Source of the DNA: Ascarosepion bandense
Taxonomy: Eukaryota; Mollusca; Cephalopoda; Sepiida; Sepiidae
Length of the DNA: 64,000 nt
Direction of reading: 5' to 3'
NCBI GenBank assembly: GCA_037127315.1
Contig: JBBBDQ010001614.1
Coordinates: 1,424,501-1,488,500, forward strand
Position numbers and translations under genes: made by a program. This document shows, one piece after another, positions 21,425-32,490 of the stretch. The notes beneath the pieces were generated by a model. The model saw nothing but the letters and a program-made list of their open reading frames with translations. It had not been told where the DNA came from and searched no databases. How positions within the stretch are numbered: position 1 is the stretch's first letter; each line of letters opens with the position of its first letter.

Positions 21425-22500
21425 TCTTCTTCACTTATACAAAAATTAAAAAATGACGTGTGAAATCCTGGTTTTCTCAAACAGAAAAAGGATTGACCAT
21501 CTGCTTAACGAAAAAGTCGAAACCAAATTTCGCAAGTAGGTATTAAAATGATTTTTGACCAATGGGAGCGACTTGCAAAACCAAAAAAAGACATCGCGAT
21601 TAAGTGCAAAAAACCTAGATTGCAATAAAAGGACTTCATCAGCGTCAGTCAGTCAGAGAGTCAGATGGGAGCCGCGAGACGAAACATCTAAAATGTAACT
21701 TCAACTTCAAGCGACGCGGATATTGTCCACCTTCTCTTTCTCCTTATCTCTTTCAACAATTACTACTACAAACATTTTGTACGAACTCTTGATACCCTTA
21801 ACTTTCTCAATGAACACTAGTTTCTACCAATTCTTGTTATTCCTCCTTTTAATAAATTTCTATTTTAAAATGCAAAAGATGTATTTTTATTCTTCTTATG
21901 CTATTTCACAAAAAATGATGTGTGAAATTCTGTTTTTTTCCAAATAGAAAAAGGATTGACTATGTGCTTAATGAAAAGTCGAACCCAGACTTCGCAAGTA
22001 GGCGTTAAAATGATTTTTGACCAATGGGAGCAACTTGTAGGACTTGAAAGGACTTAGTGATCCAGTGCAAAATTCAAAAAGACATAGAAATAACTTTGCA
22101 GCATCAAAGACTCAGATGGGAGTTGAGTGAGATGAAAGAACTAAAATGTAACCAACTTCAAATCGACCCAGAGATAAGGTCAGGTTGCACCTTGTTCTCT
22201 TTCTCCTTATCTCTTTCAACAATTACTACTAAGAACATTTTGTATGAACTCTTGATACCCTTAACTTTCTCATTGAACATTAATTTCTATGAATTCTTAT
22301 TCCTTCTTTTAATAAATTTCTATTTTGACAGGAAAAATGTATATTTTATTCTTACACTATTCCACACTATTCCACATATTCCATCCTGCCTACAACCAAC
22401 CTTCTGATGAAAACCTTCTGATGATAATTCTATGTAAAACTGTAAGCTGTATGGTATTCTGTTAAGTATGACACAAGGCCAAATCAAAGAAATATTAACC
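21425..22500 (+). repeat. Rep-1, two tandem copies
   Basis: Copies at about 21425-21911 and 21912-22500 share GTGTGAAATCCTGG-type starts, AAAAGGATTGACCATCTGCT, TTTTGACCAATGGGAGCGAC, TCAACAATTACTACT and a TTTTAATAAATTTCTATTTT segment. The second copy continues into CTTCTGATGA repeats and GACACAAGG. A third full copy is at 35084-35755. No protein motif, terminal repeat or target duplication was recognised, so the class is unknown. Confidence 0.7.
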
Positions 22501-23144
22501 AATAGCTTCAGGTCTTTTGAAGAAATATTTCACAAAGAGGGGAAGGCAAAATCATAAGGGAACTTTTAGCTACCCGAAATCATGAACGCTAGTACAGATA
22601 TACGCATTTCAACAATTTGTAGAACACTGAACCCACAAGGATTTCATGGATGACTTGCACACACAAAAAGCTAGCATTAAACGCTTTAAAAAAAAAACTC
22701 GTTTAGCATTCTTTAAATGTTTTCAAGAGTAATAGAATAATGGAAAGGCATTTTTTTTACATACGTTTTATTTTACAATAATAAATGGGATTAACTTTTT
22801 ACGTTAGACAATAGGAATGACGAACCCTTTGCGTATTTACGGTTTCCTCACTACTGTTCCTCCCAGGATGAAAGTAGAGATGATGACAACTTGATTTAGT
22901 TGTCAACAAGAAAAGAAAGTGAAAAGTCTGCTTTCTTTCTTACAATGATAAGATTCGTAATGGGGTACATTATGATGAAGTACTTTACTTGAAAGCGCAA
23001 AAATATTCTAAAAATAATACTTTATTTCTTTCTTGCACAGCTTAACGATACGACAAGGTGAGCTCAAAGATCTGGGTATTTCGATTTTATCTTAAACTTT
23101 AGCTAACTCCCCTGTGTCTTCCTATAATATTTTTTTATAATCAT
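22501..23144. other. no gene recognised
   Basis: AT-rich sequence without coding motifs or recognisable repeats. Confidence 0.5.
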
Positions 23145-23650
23145 GAAATCCAAAGAATCTGCAATATTATCAGTCCAGACCTGGCATCTTGGTTCCTGTC
23201 ACTTTTCCACCACCATAACATAGCTTGTTGTGTCTTTTCCATAAATATTTCAGGATAGTTGTTCAAAGTTTTCATCTGTGCAATACTAGACTGGGAGCGA
23301 GGTTCTATCATTTAACTATTGAAATAGCTAGATGTAACCGTAAGTTCTGTGTTAACGCTTTCTTCTTTCGGAATATTAATCCTGACCTGATATCTCGGCT
23401 TCAGTCTTTTCTTAATCGCTGTAACATAGCTACCTTGTGGCTTTTCTATAAATACTTTTATGATAATCGTTTTGGGGCTCTCCTTCTTTGGTACTTCGAC
23501 TTTTATGGATTTAAATACCATACTAGATTGACAGCTAGGTCTCGTCGTTTTACAGTTGAAATGGTTAGATGTAAGTTCTGTACTAACAGTTTCTTCTCTC
23601 GCTTGTGGGATTCTCTTCCAAACTTTTGGTTTCCAAATCAAGTTTAACCA
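23145..23650 (+). pseudogene. LINE-J C-terminus, duplicated
   Basis: The frame at 23225-23647 encodes two successive partial LINE-J C-termini: INPDLISRLQSFLNRCNIA at about 23375 repeats an equivalent SPDL.S segment near 23170, and each is followed by LFYKYF- and RFTVEMVRC-like sequence. The last ends SRLWDSLPNFWFP. Period is about 220 bp. The copies differ, so the duplication is old or joins two subfamilies. Confidence 0.6.
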
Positions 23651-24129
23651 TCCAAAAGTTAAATGAAATATCAATCATTATCCTTGTATTCATATTTTCT
23701 ATGCTTTTGTTGTTATCTTTCTTTAATAATGTGTTTATTTTTATTTTTCCCATATTCTTTCACAATCAATAACCCTTTGTGCCTTAGGGGTTTCCTTGCC
23801 TTTCTTTTTGAGAAATTATTAGAAATTAGTAGTAAATGTCTCTGATTCTAGTTACCAAAATCCTACCATGGAGTAAAAAAGATTTTTGTTTCGCAGAAGT
23901 TTAGTAAAAAATTATGTTTTATTTCGAATTTATGCTAATGAATTCACAGCTTTAGAAAAGAAAAAGTGAATGTTAAATGATGAGTTCCGTTACCCATTTA
24001 TAGAAAAGCCATAACAGTAGCAAATGTGTTAAAGACGTTGATTCACAAGTGGTTTTTACCTGCTGTCTTCTTGGTACCAAGAGCCTATCTTTAACTCATG
24101 CGTTCTTACAAAAATAGTTTTTGGTATTA
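23651..24129. other. no gene recognised
   Basis: AT-rich; the frame at 23663-23845 is hydrophobic low-complexity sequence. Confidence 0.45.
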
Positions 24130-24906
24130 TTCTTCTTTATGTGGAGTGTCTTCTCAAGACGTAGGCGATCAGGACCTTCCACTTCTCCCTATCCTTAGTA
24201 GCTCTTAACTCGTTTTCTACTTTTACCCCGCCCAAACCACACACTGCAATCCATTTGTTCAATCCCATTAAATATATGACGTGCTGCTTTCTCCCCTCTC
24301 TCTCTCTTTCCCTCTATCTGGCTTATGCGTATCAGATTCTCCAAGCCCTCTTTCTTCATTACATGGCCCAGGAACTCCAACTGTTTTCATTATTGCTCAC
24401 ATTTTCGGTCCGTGGTATTCTCAACATCATTCTGTAGAGCCACATTTCGGTTTCTACGTTTCTCCTTCATCTTTGAAGAGATTGTACAGCATTCACTGCC
24501 ATATTGAAGAATAGACATCATATAACAATCAAGTACTCACTTATTTGCTTTCAAAGAAAATTTCCTGTCTCTTAATTCCCTAATTAGCTTCTGGAAGGCA
24601 TCCTTGGCCATGACAGTTCACTTTCGGATCTCAGTGTAACACTTTCCATCCTCTGTTAGAACACTTCCCAGGTATTTGAAAATTTTTTAATGCTTGATTT
24701 TAGTATCTCCACCCTGTACTTGGCATTTTGGAGTCCTTTGTTTTACATTTAGTTTTCTTGTAGTTTATATGTAGTTTTTTCTTTCAGTTTTTTTTTCAGC
24801 TACCTTCTCTAGAAGGTCTTGTAGTTTCCTTTCTGTGTTTGCTATCAACATTGTATCATAAGCGTATCTTGTATTGTTCAGATTGTGGCCGCCAATGACG
24901 AATCCT

Positions 24907-25026
24907 GTCTACGACGATATCGTGTTGAATGCACTGGTTTCCGTCCGATCATCGAAGTTAAGCAACATCGAGCATGGTCAGTACTTAAATGGGTGAACAT
25001 TTGGGAATACTATGTGCTGTAAACGT
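24907..25026 (+). rRNA. 5S rRNA-like SINE head
   Basis: 120 nt starting GTCTACGACGATATCG and including CGAAGTTAAGCAACATCGAG, GGTCAGTACTT and GGGAATACTATGTGCTGTA. Several substitutions break the expected helices, so this is a retroposed head and not a functional gene. Confidence 0.8.
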
Positions 25027-25193
25027 AAGGACTAAGAATGGTCCACCGGTCCTCCAGGTTTGGGGGTTTGGGGGTTGGGTGCAGGGCTAACAACCCTGCT
25101 CCATAAAAAACAGTTTGTTACAGAAACAGCATCATAAAATTGCTGTCCTATGCACCATCTGGGTGTGATGGATAAATGATGATGATGATGATG
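24907..25193 (+). mobile_element. 5S-derived SINE (SINE3-like)
   Basis: A 5S-like head (24907-25026) is followed by about 130 bp containing GGTTGGGTGCAGGGCTAAC and GTTACAGAAACAGCATC, and a (GAT)n tail (about 25176-25193). A 13-14 bp target duplication (AATGACGAATCCT at 24894-24906 and 25194-25206) brackets it. The body resembles 3' ends of RTE-type LINEs, which would give its mobilising partner. That last link is from memory. Confidence 0.85.
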
Positions 25194-25345
25194 AATGACG
25201 AATCCTGGCATGACTTTTAGGGCTTTCAGAATTGTCTCCCTGTATAAGTTAAAGAGAACAGATAAGAAGACACACCCTTGTCTTACACCCCTTTTCTTTT
25301 CTATCTTCGTATAACTGATGAACTCGTTTGCTGTCCGTATGTCGG

Positions 25346-25759
25346 CGGTTTGTTGCCGATTGAGTTTTGTTTAACGTCATATCAACACCTCTATGGGTTA
25401 ATTAATGCCAAAAGGTTGGGGTTTTAAGGGTTTTTAATGTTCAATTATATTGAGAAGTTTGATTTAGTTAGATTTTGATGAAGATTGTTTTGTTTTTATT
25501 CTTTTTTATTGTAGAAAATTGAAAATGTCTTCTAGTTTTGTATTCAAAAATGTTTTGCTGAGAATAATTTTTTCTTTCAAAAATGTATTATGGTAATTAT
25601 TTTTTTCTTCAGAAATGTATTGTTGGTATATTTTTCTTTCTAAAATGTATATTTTTCTATAAAAGTCTATTTTAATGTATATATTTCTGTAAAAGTATTT
25701 TTATACTTTCATAGTGTTTTGATACCAGTTTGGGGTTAATTATTTGTCCATAGCTGGAC
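25346..25759. other. unidentified insertion within LINE-R
   Basis: T-rich sequence separating two minus-strand LINE-R segments (to 25345 and from 25760). It contains repeated TTTCTNNAAAATGTATT motifs and no recognisable coding or terminal repeats. Confidence 0.4.
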
Positions 25760-26130
25760 CCTAATAGGTGCTACCACTCCAGGTCAGGGTGAACCTGGGA
25801 ACAACAGTAATTAAGAGGTGGTTCCATCCTTCCAATCAGAGGCATTGCTGCCGGATGCAGTTTACCGTCATACACAGGACCATGCTGCCAGTAGAGGTTC
25901 TTAATTACTCTAATGTCTTTCCTGAATAGGTCTAGGTTGGCGAGCATCTCCATCAAGTTTTTGTGTCGTACTTTTTCAAATGGTTTTGCATCGTCTATTT
26001 AAAACGCATGTACACGTTCTTCTGTATTGGTATTGATCTTTCTGATAACATTCTAAACATAAATATCGCGTTAACAGTGTCCTTCGCAAACGGCACTGTT
26101 CTTGTTCTATCTCTGGCTTGTTCTGCTGCT
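25760..26130 (-). pseudogene. LINE-R RT fingers/palm fragment
   Basis: The minus-strand frame 25771-25956 includes EMLANLDLFRKDIRVIKNLY, typical of the RTE RT region following the first catalytic aspartate. Upstream broken frames give AIFMFRMLSERSI and the NHLKKYDTK equivalent. The active-site aspartate region (usually DYTKAFD) is damaged. It belongs upstream of the block at 25194-25345. Confidence 0.7.
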
Positions 26131-26179
26131 TGCTCTATTCATTAGGACTCAGATGATGAGTGCATAGTTCAAAACAATT

Positions 26180-26349
26180 CACACTCCACCCACATCTATT
26201 GAACAAGTGAAGAGACTCATCCCTTGTTCCCTGTTTAGGATGTGGTTTCCGGTTTTTTTCTTTTCCAATCTTCTTACTCTTACGTAGCCCCCCTGCGCAC
26301 CAGTGGCGTTACCGCCTTGCTTGGGGTGATATGATTAAAAAAAAAAATC
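26180..26349 (+). mobile_element. LINE-J 3' UTR end
   Basis: Starts with a CACTCCACCCACATCTATTG segment also found around 50500-50680 and ends TTGCTTGGGGTGATATGATT plus A's. Only the UTR is present. Confidence 0.7.
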
Positions 26350-26585
26350 TAACACTGTAAACACATGCATTTCGGTTTTCCTCAAAGGCCATCAGGTAAA
26401 ATTTCGTCAGACAAAATATCTATGGCTATTTTGCCACGTATACAAACACAGCGCAATGACATCTTCAGACTTCAACAAGATACAAATAAAAAATCAGATT
26501 TTTAACTTTTGACAACAAAATAAAAAACAATACGTTCCTTATTCAATGTTATTCTTTTATGCCCTCCTTAATTGTAAGTGACTGA

Positions 26586-26662
26586 TTTTGTCATATAGAT
26601 TTTATAAAAAATATAAATATGATTCTATAGTTATATTTTTCATAAAATCTATTTGACAAAAT
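26586..26662. repeat. hairpin repeat, arms about 30 bp
   Basis: TTTGTCATATAGATTTTATA at the left pairs with TATAAAATCTATTTGACAAA-like sequence at the right, with a short loop. It abuts the 5' truncation point of the LINE-R copy that follows. Sequence from 26350 to 26585 holds nothing recognised. Confidence 0.6.
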
Positions 26663-27906
26663 TCTCAGATATACAAAGATAGAAAGGGGCGTAAGACATG
26701 GGTGTGTTTTTTCACCGGATCTATTCAACTTCTACAGCGAGAATATTCTGAGGACCCCAGATGTTACGCCAGATTTGTCATCGAAGGCTACAATTTGAAC
26801 AACATAAGGTACGTAGATGATATAGTGTTGATAGCAAACACGGAAAGGAAACGACAGAAGGTAGCTGAAGAGAGTGACAAAAAAGACTACAAATAAACTG
26901 CAAGAAAACCGAATGCATGGTCATCAGCTAAAAGTCAGTCAGTCAAGTGCCATACGTGATACAGGCTTGGGCGATCATGTCTTGAAAGAGACATGACTGA
27001 CTGGGCAGAAGATTATCCCGCAGTAGGTTGCCATTGCTTTCTGCGGTAGACTGGTTGCCGACTAAGGCTATAGAACCCAATCTGTCCTGTTATTTAACCC
27101 ATAACTGGAAGGAATAGATGGATTAATACCTTTCCCAAGTGTATTTGCGCATAAGTAAATGCAATGAATTCAGCTGGAATTCGAACTCGGCTCCCAGATT
27201 TCTCGTTCTGAGCCGATATCCAATGCACCACAACGCACATCCGTAGCCCTAAATACCAAATACAGGCGTGGGACTCTAAAATGAAGCAGGTACAAAAATT
27301 TAAATACCTGAAAAGTGTTCGAATAGAAGACGGAAAGTGCGACACTGAGATCCGAAAGCGAATTGGCATGGCGAAAGACGCGTTCCAGAAGCTGAGTAAA
27401 GTATTAAGAGACAGGAAACTTTCACTAGAAACAAAAAAAAAAAAGGAGAGTATTGGATTGCTATGTGATGCTAGTTTTCAATATGGCAGTGAGTGATGGA
27501 CAATATCATCGAAGATGAAGGAAAAACCTGAAGCAATTGAAATGTGGTTTCTACAGAAGGATACTGCGGATATCATGGACCGTGCATGTGAGCAATGATC
27601 AGTTTCTGGTAATGATGGAAAAGAAAAGGAAATTAATATTGAACATCTGGAGGAGACAACTAAAGTTCCTGGGACATTCAATGAAGAAGAAGGGAGAACC
27701 TGAGACTAGCAGGCCAGATAGAGGGAAAAAGACAGAGGAAAGCAACGGATAACATATTTGAAGGGCCTGAGCAGGTGGATGACAGAACGGGGATTGCCTG
27801 GTGTTACAGGAAAAATTGTGCTAAGAGCCACCAGGGATAGAGAGACGTAGAAGGCCATGATCGCCTACGTCTTGAAAGGACAAGGTACAAAGAAGAAGAA
27901 GAAGAA
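26655..27906 (+). mobile_element. LINE-R copy with SINE-S inserted in it
   Basis: Plus-strand RT segment: a [18 protein letters not shown] block in broken frame, NNIRYVDDIVLIANTERK (YVDD in place of YADD). The SINE-S insertion at 26934-27243 follows, then KQVQKFKYLKSV and GMAKDAFQKLSKVLRDRKLS (27281-27496), MKCGFYRRILRISW and KRRQLKFLGHSMK-like sequence (27537-27752), and the (GAA)n tail to 27906. Several frameshifts. Confidence 0.85.
26934..27243 (-). mobile_element. SINE-S, full length, within LINE-R
   Basis: 3' end (GTCAGTCAGTCAAG) at the left, conserved hairpin CATGTCTTG/GACATGAC near 26980, tRNA-like head at the right (AACGCACAT at 27234-27242 is the 5' end). It interrupts the LINE-R ORF after the KKTECMVIS equivalent. 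Confidence 0.85.
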
Positions 27907-28006
27907 GAAGAAGAAGAAATATAATGACAAACTATCTCCCCGCACGACGCCATTTTCGTTCTGACAGCTGCATTACCTTTTTCTTTTTCTTCACCTCCAG
28001 AAGTAT

Positions 28007-28119
28007 GGCCTATTTCAGGCGAACCATCATCAGGTTCCGTCTTTATTTTACAAAGGATTCGTGTAAAATCCTTTGTAAAATAATGACGGAAGCTGATGAT
28101 GGTTCGCCTGAAATAGGCC
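28007..28119. repeat. palindrome with two hammerhead-like cores
   Basis: Arms of about 55 bp: GGCCTATTTCAGGCGAACCA at the left is the complement of the right end, and the centre is TTTACAAAGGATT/AATCCTTTGTAAA. Each arm contains an outward-facing CUGAUGA box and GAAA box. Confidence 0.8.
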
Positions 28120-28128
28120 CATACATCC
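28088..28128 (+). ncRNA. hammerhead-like fold
   Basis: GGAAG, CUGAUGA, U-GG-UUCG-CC-U as stem II with a U-U at its base, GAAA, then a 2-bp stem III (AU/AU, 6-nt loop AGGCCC), AUA, and CAUCC pairing 4 of 5 with GGAAG. Layout matches the good SINE-H ribozymes, but the U-U closing pair and the stem I mismatch probably weaken it. The minus-strand partner in the left arm also pairs 4 of 5. Confidence 0.35.
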
Positions 28129-28939
28129 AATTTACCATGAAATAACGTGCCTACCTTAATTTTTCGTATATTTGCTCTATATGTACTTATATACATATAT
28201 ATTTAGAGCTCTCTTAGAGAGTTATCCTACCACTGTATGTACAGGATACTCCTTTGGATTCTTCTATACCATCACTGCATGCTGATATATATATATATAT
28301 ATATATAGTTGCTTCAATTTTTTCCTTCAACTTTGATGAGATTGCCCATATATATATATATATATACAAATGATTGAAATAACTTTTGTAGCACTTAGAA
28401 TACATTACAAATGAAAAAATAAAGAAACTCTAAGTCAAAATATTTTCAACATAACGATTATTTTTTATTATTTTGCAACTCTACCTTTTTCGTCTTTTCT
28501 TAAACTGCTCTCTTATCTAGATATTGAAAAATATTGGAAGAATTACGTCACTGCGTTTGTTAAAAACAATAATAATTTCGATGACAACAATGATTTCTAT
28601 GCTAATAATATTAATAATTGTAACGAATATGGTGATAATGATATAAAATATTAATTATATTATTTTTATAATATTGAATAACGCTAATAACATTTTTTTA
28701 TTCATTTCCCGCCAAGCAAATTTACAATAACACTAGAACACACAGATGGATGACAGGGGCTAAAAGTGAAGAAGAATGCGAAGCTTGAAAATGGGAAGGA
28801 TTAAAGAAAGGCAACAAAAAAGGGTCAAGAAAACATTAGATGGAGATTGATGTTGCATTTTAATTTTTGAAGAATGTAGTTACCAGGGAAGCAACAATTC
28901 GGTAGAGTGGGAATTTGTAAAATACTTTTAAGGTGAAGT
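28120..28939. other. no gene; TA tracts
   Basis: Two (TA)n tracts (about 28285-28307 and 28349-28366) in AT-rich DNA. No coding sequence recognised. Confidence 0.45.
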
Positions 28940-29745
28940 GTAAACAACATAAGTTAATAAGGTGATGCAGTGCTGATTGCAGACACGGAAAGGAAACTAC
29001 AAGACCTCCTACAGAAGGTAGCGGTGGAGAGTGACAAGAAAGGACTACAAATAAACTTTAAGAAAACTGAATGCATGGTCATCAGCAAAAGGTGCAACCC
29101 AAAATGCCAAATACAGGTGGGGGGTACCAGAATAAAGCAAGTACAAAAATTTAAATATCTAGGAAGTGTTCTAACAGGAGACGAAAAATGCGACACAGAG
29201 ATCCGAAGGCGAATTGGCATGGCAAAGGACGCGTTCCAGAAGCTGAGTATATACTAAGACACAGAAAAGTTTCACTAGAAACAAAGAAAAGAGTGCTGGA
29301 TTCCTATGTGATGTCAGTTCTTCAATACGGCAGTGAATGCTGGACAATATAATCGAAAATAAGAACAAAATTGGAAGCAGCGGAAATGTGGTTTTACAGA
29401 AGGATGCTGCGGATATCGTGGACTGAGCATGCAAGCAACGATGTGGTGTTGAAAAGAATGGCAACAAAAAGGAAATTAATACTGAGCATCAGGAAGAGAC
29501 AACTGAAGTTCTTGGGACACACAGTGAGGAAGGAGGGCTTGGAGAACCTGATACTGACAGGCCAGATAGAAGAAAAAAGAGACAGAGGAAGGCAGCGGAT
29601 AACATATTTGCAGAGCCTGATCAGGTGGATGACGAAACGGGGGTTGTCAGGAGTAACAGGAGCAAACATACTAAGAGCCACAAGGGATAGGAAGACGTGG
29701 AGAACCATGATCGCCTACGTCCTGAAGTGACAGGGCACATAGAAG
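28940..29745 (+). mobile_element. LINE-R, 5'-truncated at the YADD box
   Basis: Starts just after the NNIR.AD equivalent: LIADTERKLQDLLQKVAVESD and a KKGLQINFKKTECMVISK block (28970-29257). A frameshift near 29250 follows, then EAAEMWFYRRMLRISWTEHA and RKRQLKFLGHTVRKEGLENL (29371-29730), ending in WRTMIAYVLK. The last codons have a stop one residue earlier than usual. A very short GAAGAAG tail ends the copy. Confidence 0.85.
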
Positions 29746-29747
29746 AA

Positions 29748-29885
29748 GACGTTTATATCTAGCTAGTTGAACAGTAAAACAGTGAGACCTAACTGCCAAT
29801 CTAGTAGCACGCATGAATTCTTATCGTCGGTGTACAAGAAAAAAGGCTCATGCGAGTTGCCATGAAAATATTTCTAGAACAAACA
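29748..29885 (-). mobile_element. LINE-J fragment
   Basis: On the minus strand an RATRLAVRSHCFTVQ stretch identifies the LINE-J C-terminus. Both ends are truncated. Confidence 0.55.
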
Positions 29886-30498
29886 AAGGGAAGACATGCC
29901 ACATTGAGAATAAAATATATTGATATTGATGTTGGTGCTGGTGCTGCTGATGTTGACGATGATGATATCGTATAACATCAAAGTTTGTGCAAACACAATG
30001 CATATATTTACTGGTTCCTTAATCTATGGCTCGGGTAATGATCAGTTAAGGGATTGTGCTGAAGAAAAAAAAAGATTATGATAATAATAATGAATATGTT
30101 AAAAATAAAAATAAAAAAATAAAAAAAATTTTGCCGTATTGTTCAGCACCGAAAAAGCGGTTGTTCTTTGTTAAATAAAACAAAATTGTTTGACCTTACT
30201 TTTCTTGAGAAAAATCTGACTCTATTTTTTTTTTTTTTACAAGTAGCGAGTGGAAAGCAGAACAGAAAAAGAGCAATATGGCGACAAAAGAAGGTTTCGT
30301 ACAAATCAAGGGAAAAATTCTGTCAAATGGATCATTTCTTTTTTATCTACCCATCCTTGCAGGATTATCTTCCAAATATTCTCTTCTATCAGGTGATTTT
30401 TTCACAAGAAATACTTTTTCACCTAATACGATTTTTACTTCAGCAGCGAATATGGTTATCCGAATGCATATCCCAACGGACCACAGAACACTGAGCGA

Positions 30499-30546
<48 letters not shown>

Positions 30547-30692
30547 CGTGTTTTCATTTTGGTTATCATAAGATTGTGGAATATAAAAGCATCTCTTGTG
30601 ATAGGAAACACCGTTTTTTCCTTTTTAAAAATTTTATCCCTTACGAATACACAGACACAGATATATACTCACGCATACGCATATGCACGCAT

Positions 30693-30768
<76 letters not shown>

Positions 30769-30804
30769 GAATCAATAAAAGAAAATCGATATTGATTGAA
30801 TATT
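29886..30804. repeat. no gene; microsatellites
   Basis: (TA)n at about 30501-30544, (CA)n at 30691-30718 joined to (TA)n at 30719-30764. The overlapping open frames are repeats of Ile-Tyr and His-Thr and carry no meaning. Confidence 0.7.
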
Positions 30805-31100
30805 TAATTATGACAGTTTCTTTTCTCGTACTTCCCGACCCTGGAATTCCCTTCCACATGACTGCTTCCCCGACGGCTACAATCTCCAGGAGTTTAAATG
30901 TAAGGTCAATAGACACCTCCTAACACAATAACTCGCTTCCATTCTTTCAAACACTCTTCCCATCCTCCCAACTACCTATCACCCCACTTCTGACATTTCC
31001 TATATCTAACCACTCTTTCTATTTACCTTCCCCTATGTAGCCCCAAGCGCAATAGTGGCAGTGGAATGCCTTGCTTGGGGTGAAACGATAAAAAAAAAAA
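30805..31100 (+). mobile_element. LINE-J 3' end
   Basis: C-terminus from the SFLVLPDPGIPF-equivalent frames (FFSRTSRLWNSLP decayed), then UTR and CTTGGGGTGAAACGAT plus A's. 5'-truncated. Confidence 0.75.
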
Positions 31101-31151
31101 GAAACATAATTGGAAATAATGTTCTGCATTTGTTTTACATAGATTGATTAT

Positions 31152-31860
31152 GTATTAAGGTCCTACTGTGAAACTAATAAAATGTAAACGCAAATTCTAC
31201 TCCATCAGCTTCTTCTCTCGCACTTCCCGCCTGTGGAATTCCCTTCCGTTTACTTGCTTTTCTGATAGTTACTATCTTCAAGGATGTGTGTTGTGGTGCA
31301 GTGGATATCGGTTCGGAACGAGAAATCGGGGAGCTGAGTTCAAATTCTAGTTGAATTCATCGCATTCATTTACGCTCAAATAACCCTTGGAAAGGTATTA
31401 ATCCGTCTTTTCCTTCCAGTTATGAGTTAAATAACAGGACAGATTGGGTTCTATAGCCTTTGGCTGGCAACCAATCTACCGCAGAAAGAAATGGCAACCT
31501 ACTGCGGGATAATCTTCTGCCTAGTCAGTCATGTTTCTTTCGAGACATGATCGCCCAAGCGTGTTTCATGTATGGCACTTAACTGACTGACAATCTTCAA
31601 GAATTCAAATGTAAAGTCAGTAGTCATCTCCTATCGCATTAACTTGCATCCTCTCTCTCTCTCTCTCGCTCTCTCTCTCTCGCTCGCTCTATGCTTCTTT
31701 TTTTGTCCACTCTACTCTCGGCAGTATTCTCATCCTTCTCCTACCCACGTCATGACACCCCTATAACCTGTCACTCTTTCACATAACTTTCCTTCTATGT
31801 AACCCCCTGCAAAACAGTGACAGTAAAATGCCTAGCTTGGGTCGAGATGATTATAAAAAA
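31152..31860 (+). mobile_element. LINE-J 3' end split by SINE-S
   Basis: C-terminal frame 31168-31290 (FFSRTSRLWNSLPF) runs to TACTATCTTCAAG, where a SINE-S is inserted, and resumes at 31593. A (CT)n-expanded UTR follows to about 31858. Confidence 0.8.
31283..31592 (+). mobile_element. SINE-S with 9-bp duplication
   Basis: Head TGTGTTGTGGTGCAGTGG, complete body, conserved hairpin (CATGTTTCTTTCGAGACATG region) and CTGACTGAC end. ATCTTCAAG is duplicated at 31274-31282 and 31593-31601. Confidence 0.85.
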
Positions 31861-31861
31861 A

Positions 31862-32490
31862 GTCATCTCCTATCTCACTAACCTGCTTCCTGTCTCTCAT
31901 GTTCCTTTCTCCATCCACTTCACTCCCATCAGTATTCTCATCCTTCTCTTACATACTTCCTGTCACCCCCTATAACCTGTCACTCTTTCTCATAACTTTC
32001 CTTCTATGTAGCCCCCTTGCAAAACAGTGGCAGTAAAATGCCTTGCTTGGGGCGAGATGATTATAAAAAAGTCATCTCCTATCTCACTAACCTGCTTCCT
32101 CTCTCTCATGTTCCTTTCTCCATCCACTTCACTCTCATCAGTATTCTCATCCTTCTCTTACATACTTCCTGTCACCCCCTATAACCTGTCACTCTTTCTC
32201 ATAACTTTCCTTCTATGTAGCCCCCTTGCAAAACAATGGCAGTAAAATGCCTTGCTTGGGGCGAGATGATTATAAAAAAGTCATCTCCTATCTCACTAAC
32301 CTGCTTCCTCTCTCTCATGTTCCTTTCTCCATCCACTTCACTCTCATCAGTATTCTCATCCTTCTCTTACATACTTCCTGTCACCCCCTATAACCTGTCA
32401 CTCTTTCTCATAACTTTCCTTCTATGTAGCCCCCTTGCAAAACAATGGCAGTAAAATGCCTTGCTTGGGGCGATATGATTATAAAAAAAA
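31862..32490 (+). repeat. 209-bp tandem repeat, three units of LINE-J 3' UTR
   Basis: Units start at 31862, 32071 and 32280 with nearly identical sequence. Each is a LINE-J 3' UTR ending CTTGGGGCGAGATGATTATA plus A's, joined directly to the next at GTCATCTCC. A fourth, more diverged unit lies upstream within 31602-31860. The identical 72-aa frames at 32027 and 32236 reflect the repeat and are not genes. Confidence 0.9.

Larger units (their letters stand above)
24130..25345 (-). mobile_element. LINE-R copy split by a 5S-SINE
   Basis: Left of the insertion (24130-24906) the minus strand carries decayed C-terminal and tether sequence up to the YADD vicinity. Right of it (25194-25345) the sequence resumes with the ILRALKVMPGF-equivalent and the RQGCVFSSDLF-like block. 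The two halves join exactly at the duplicated target of the SINE. Frames are broken by many indels. Confidence 0.8.

Noticed and set aside
22400..22425. CTTCTGATGA repeats in Rep-1 as ribozyme cores
   Set aside because: No stem II and GAAA in register.
19382..25026. Functional 5S rRNA genes
   Set aside because: Both 5S-like segments lie inside SINE insertions with target duplications and carry helix-breaking changes.
32027..32454. Two identical 72-aa frames
   Set aside because: They are the same frame in successive units of the 209-bp LINE-J UTR repeat, with no independent evidence of coding.
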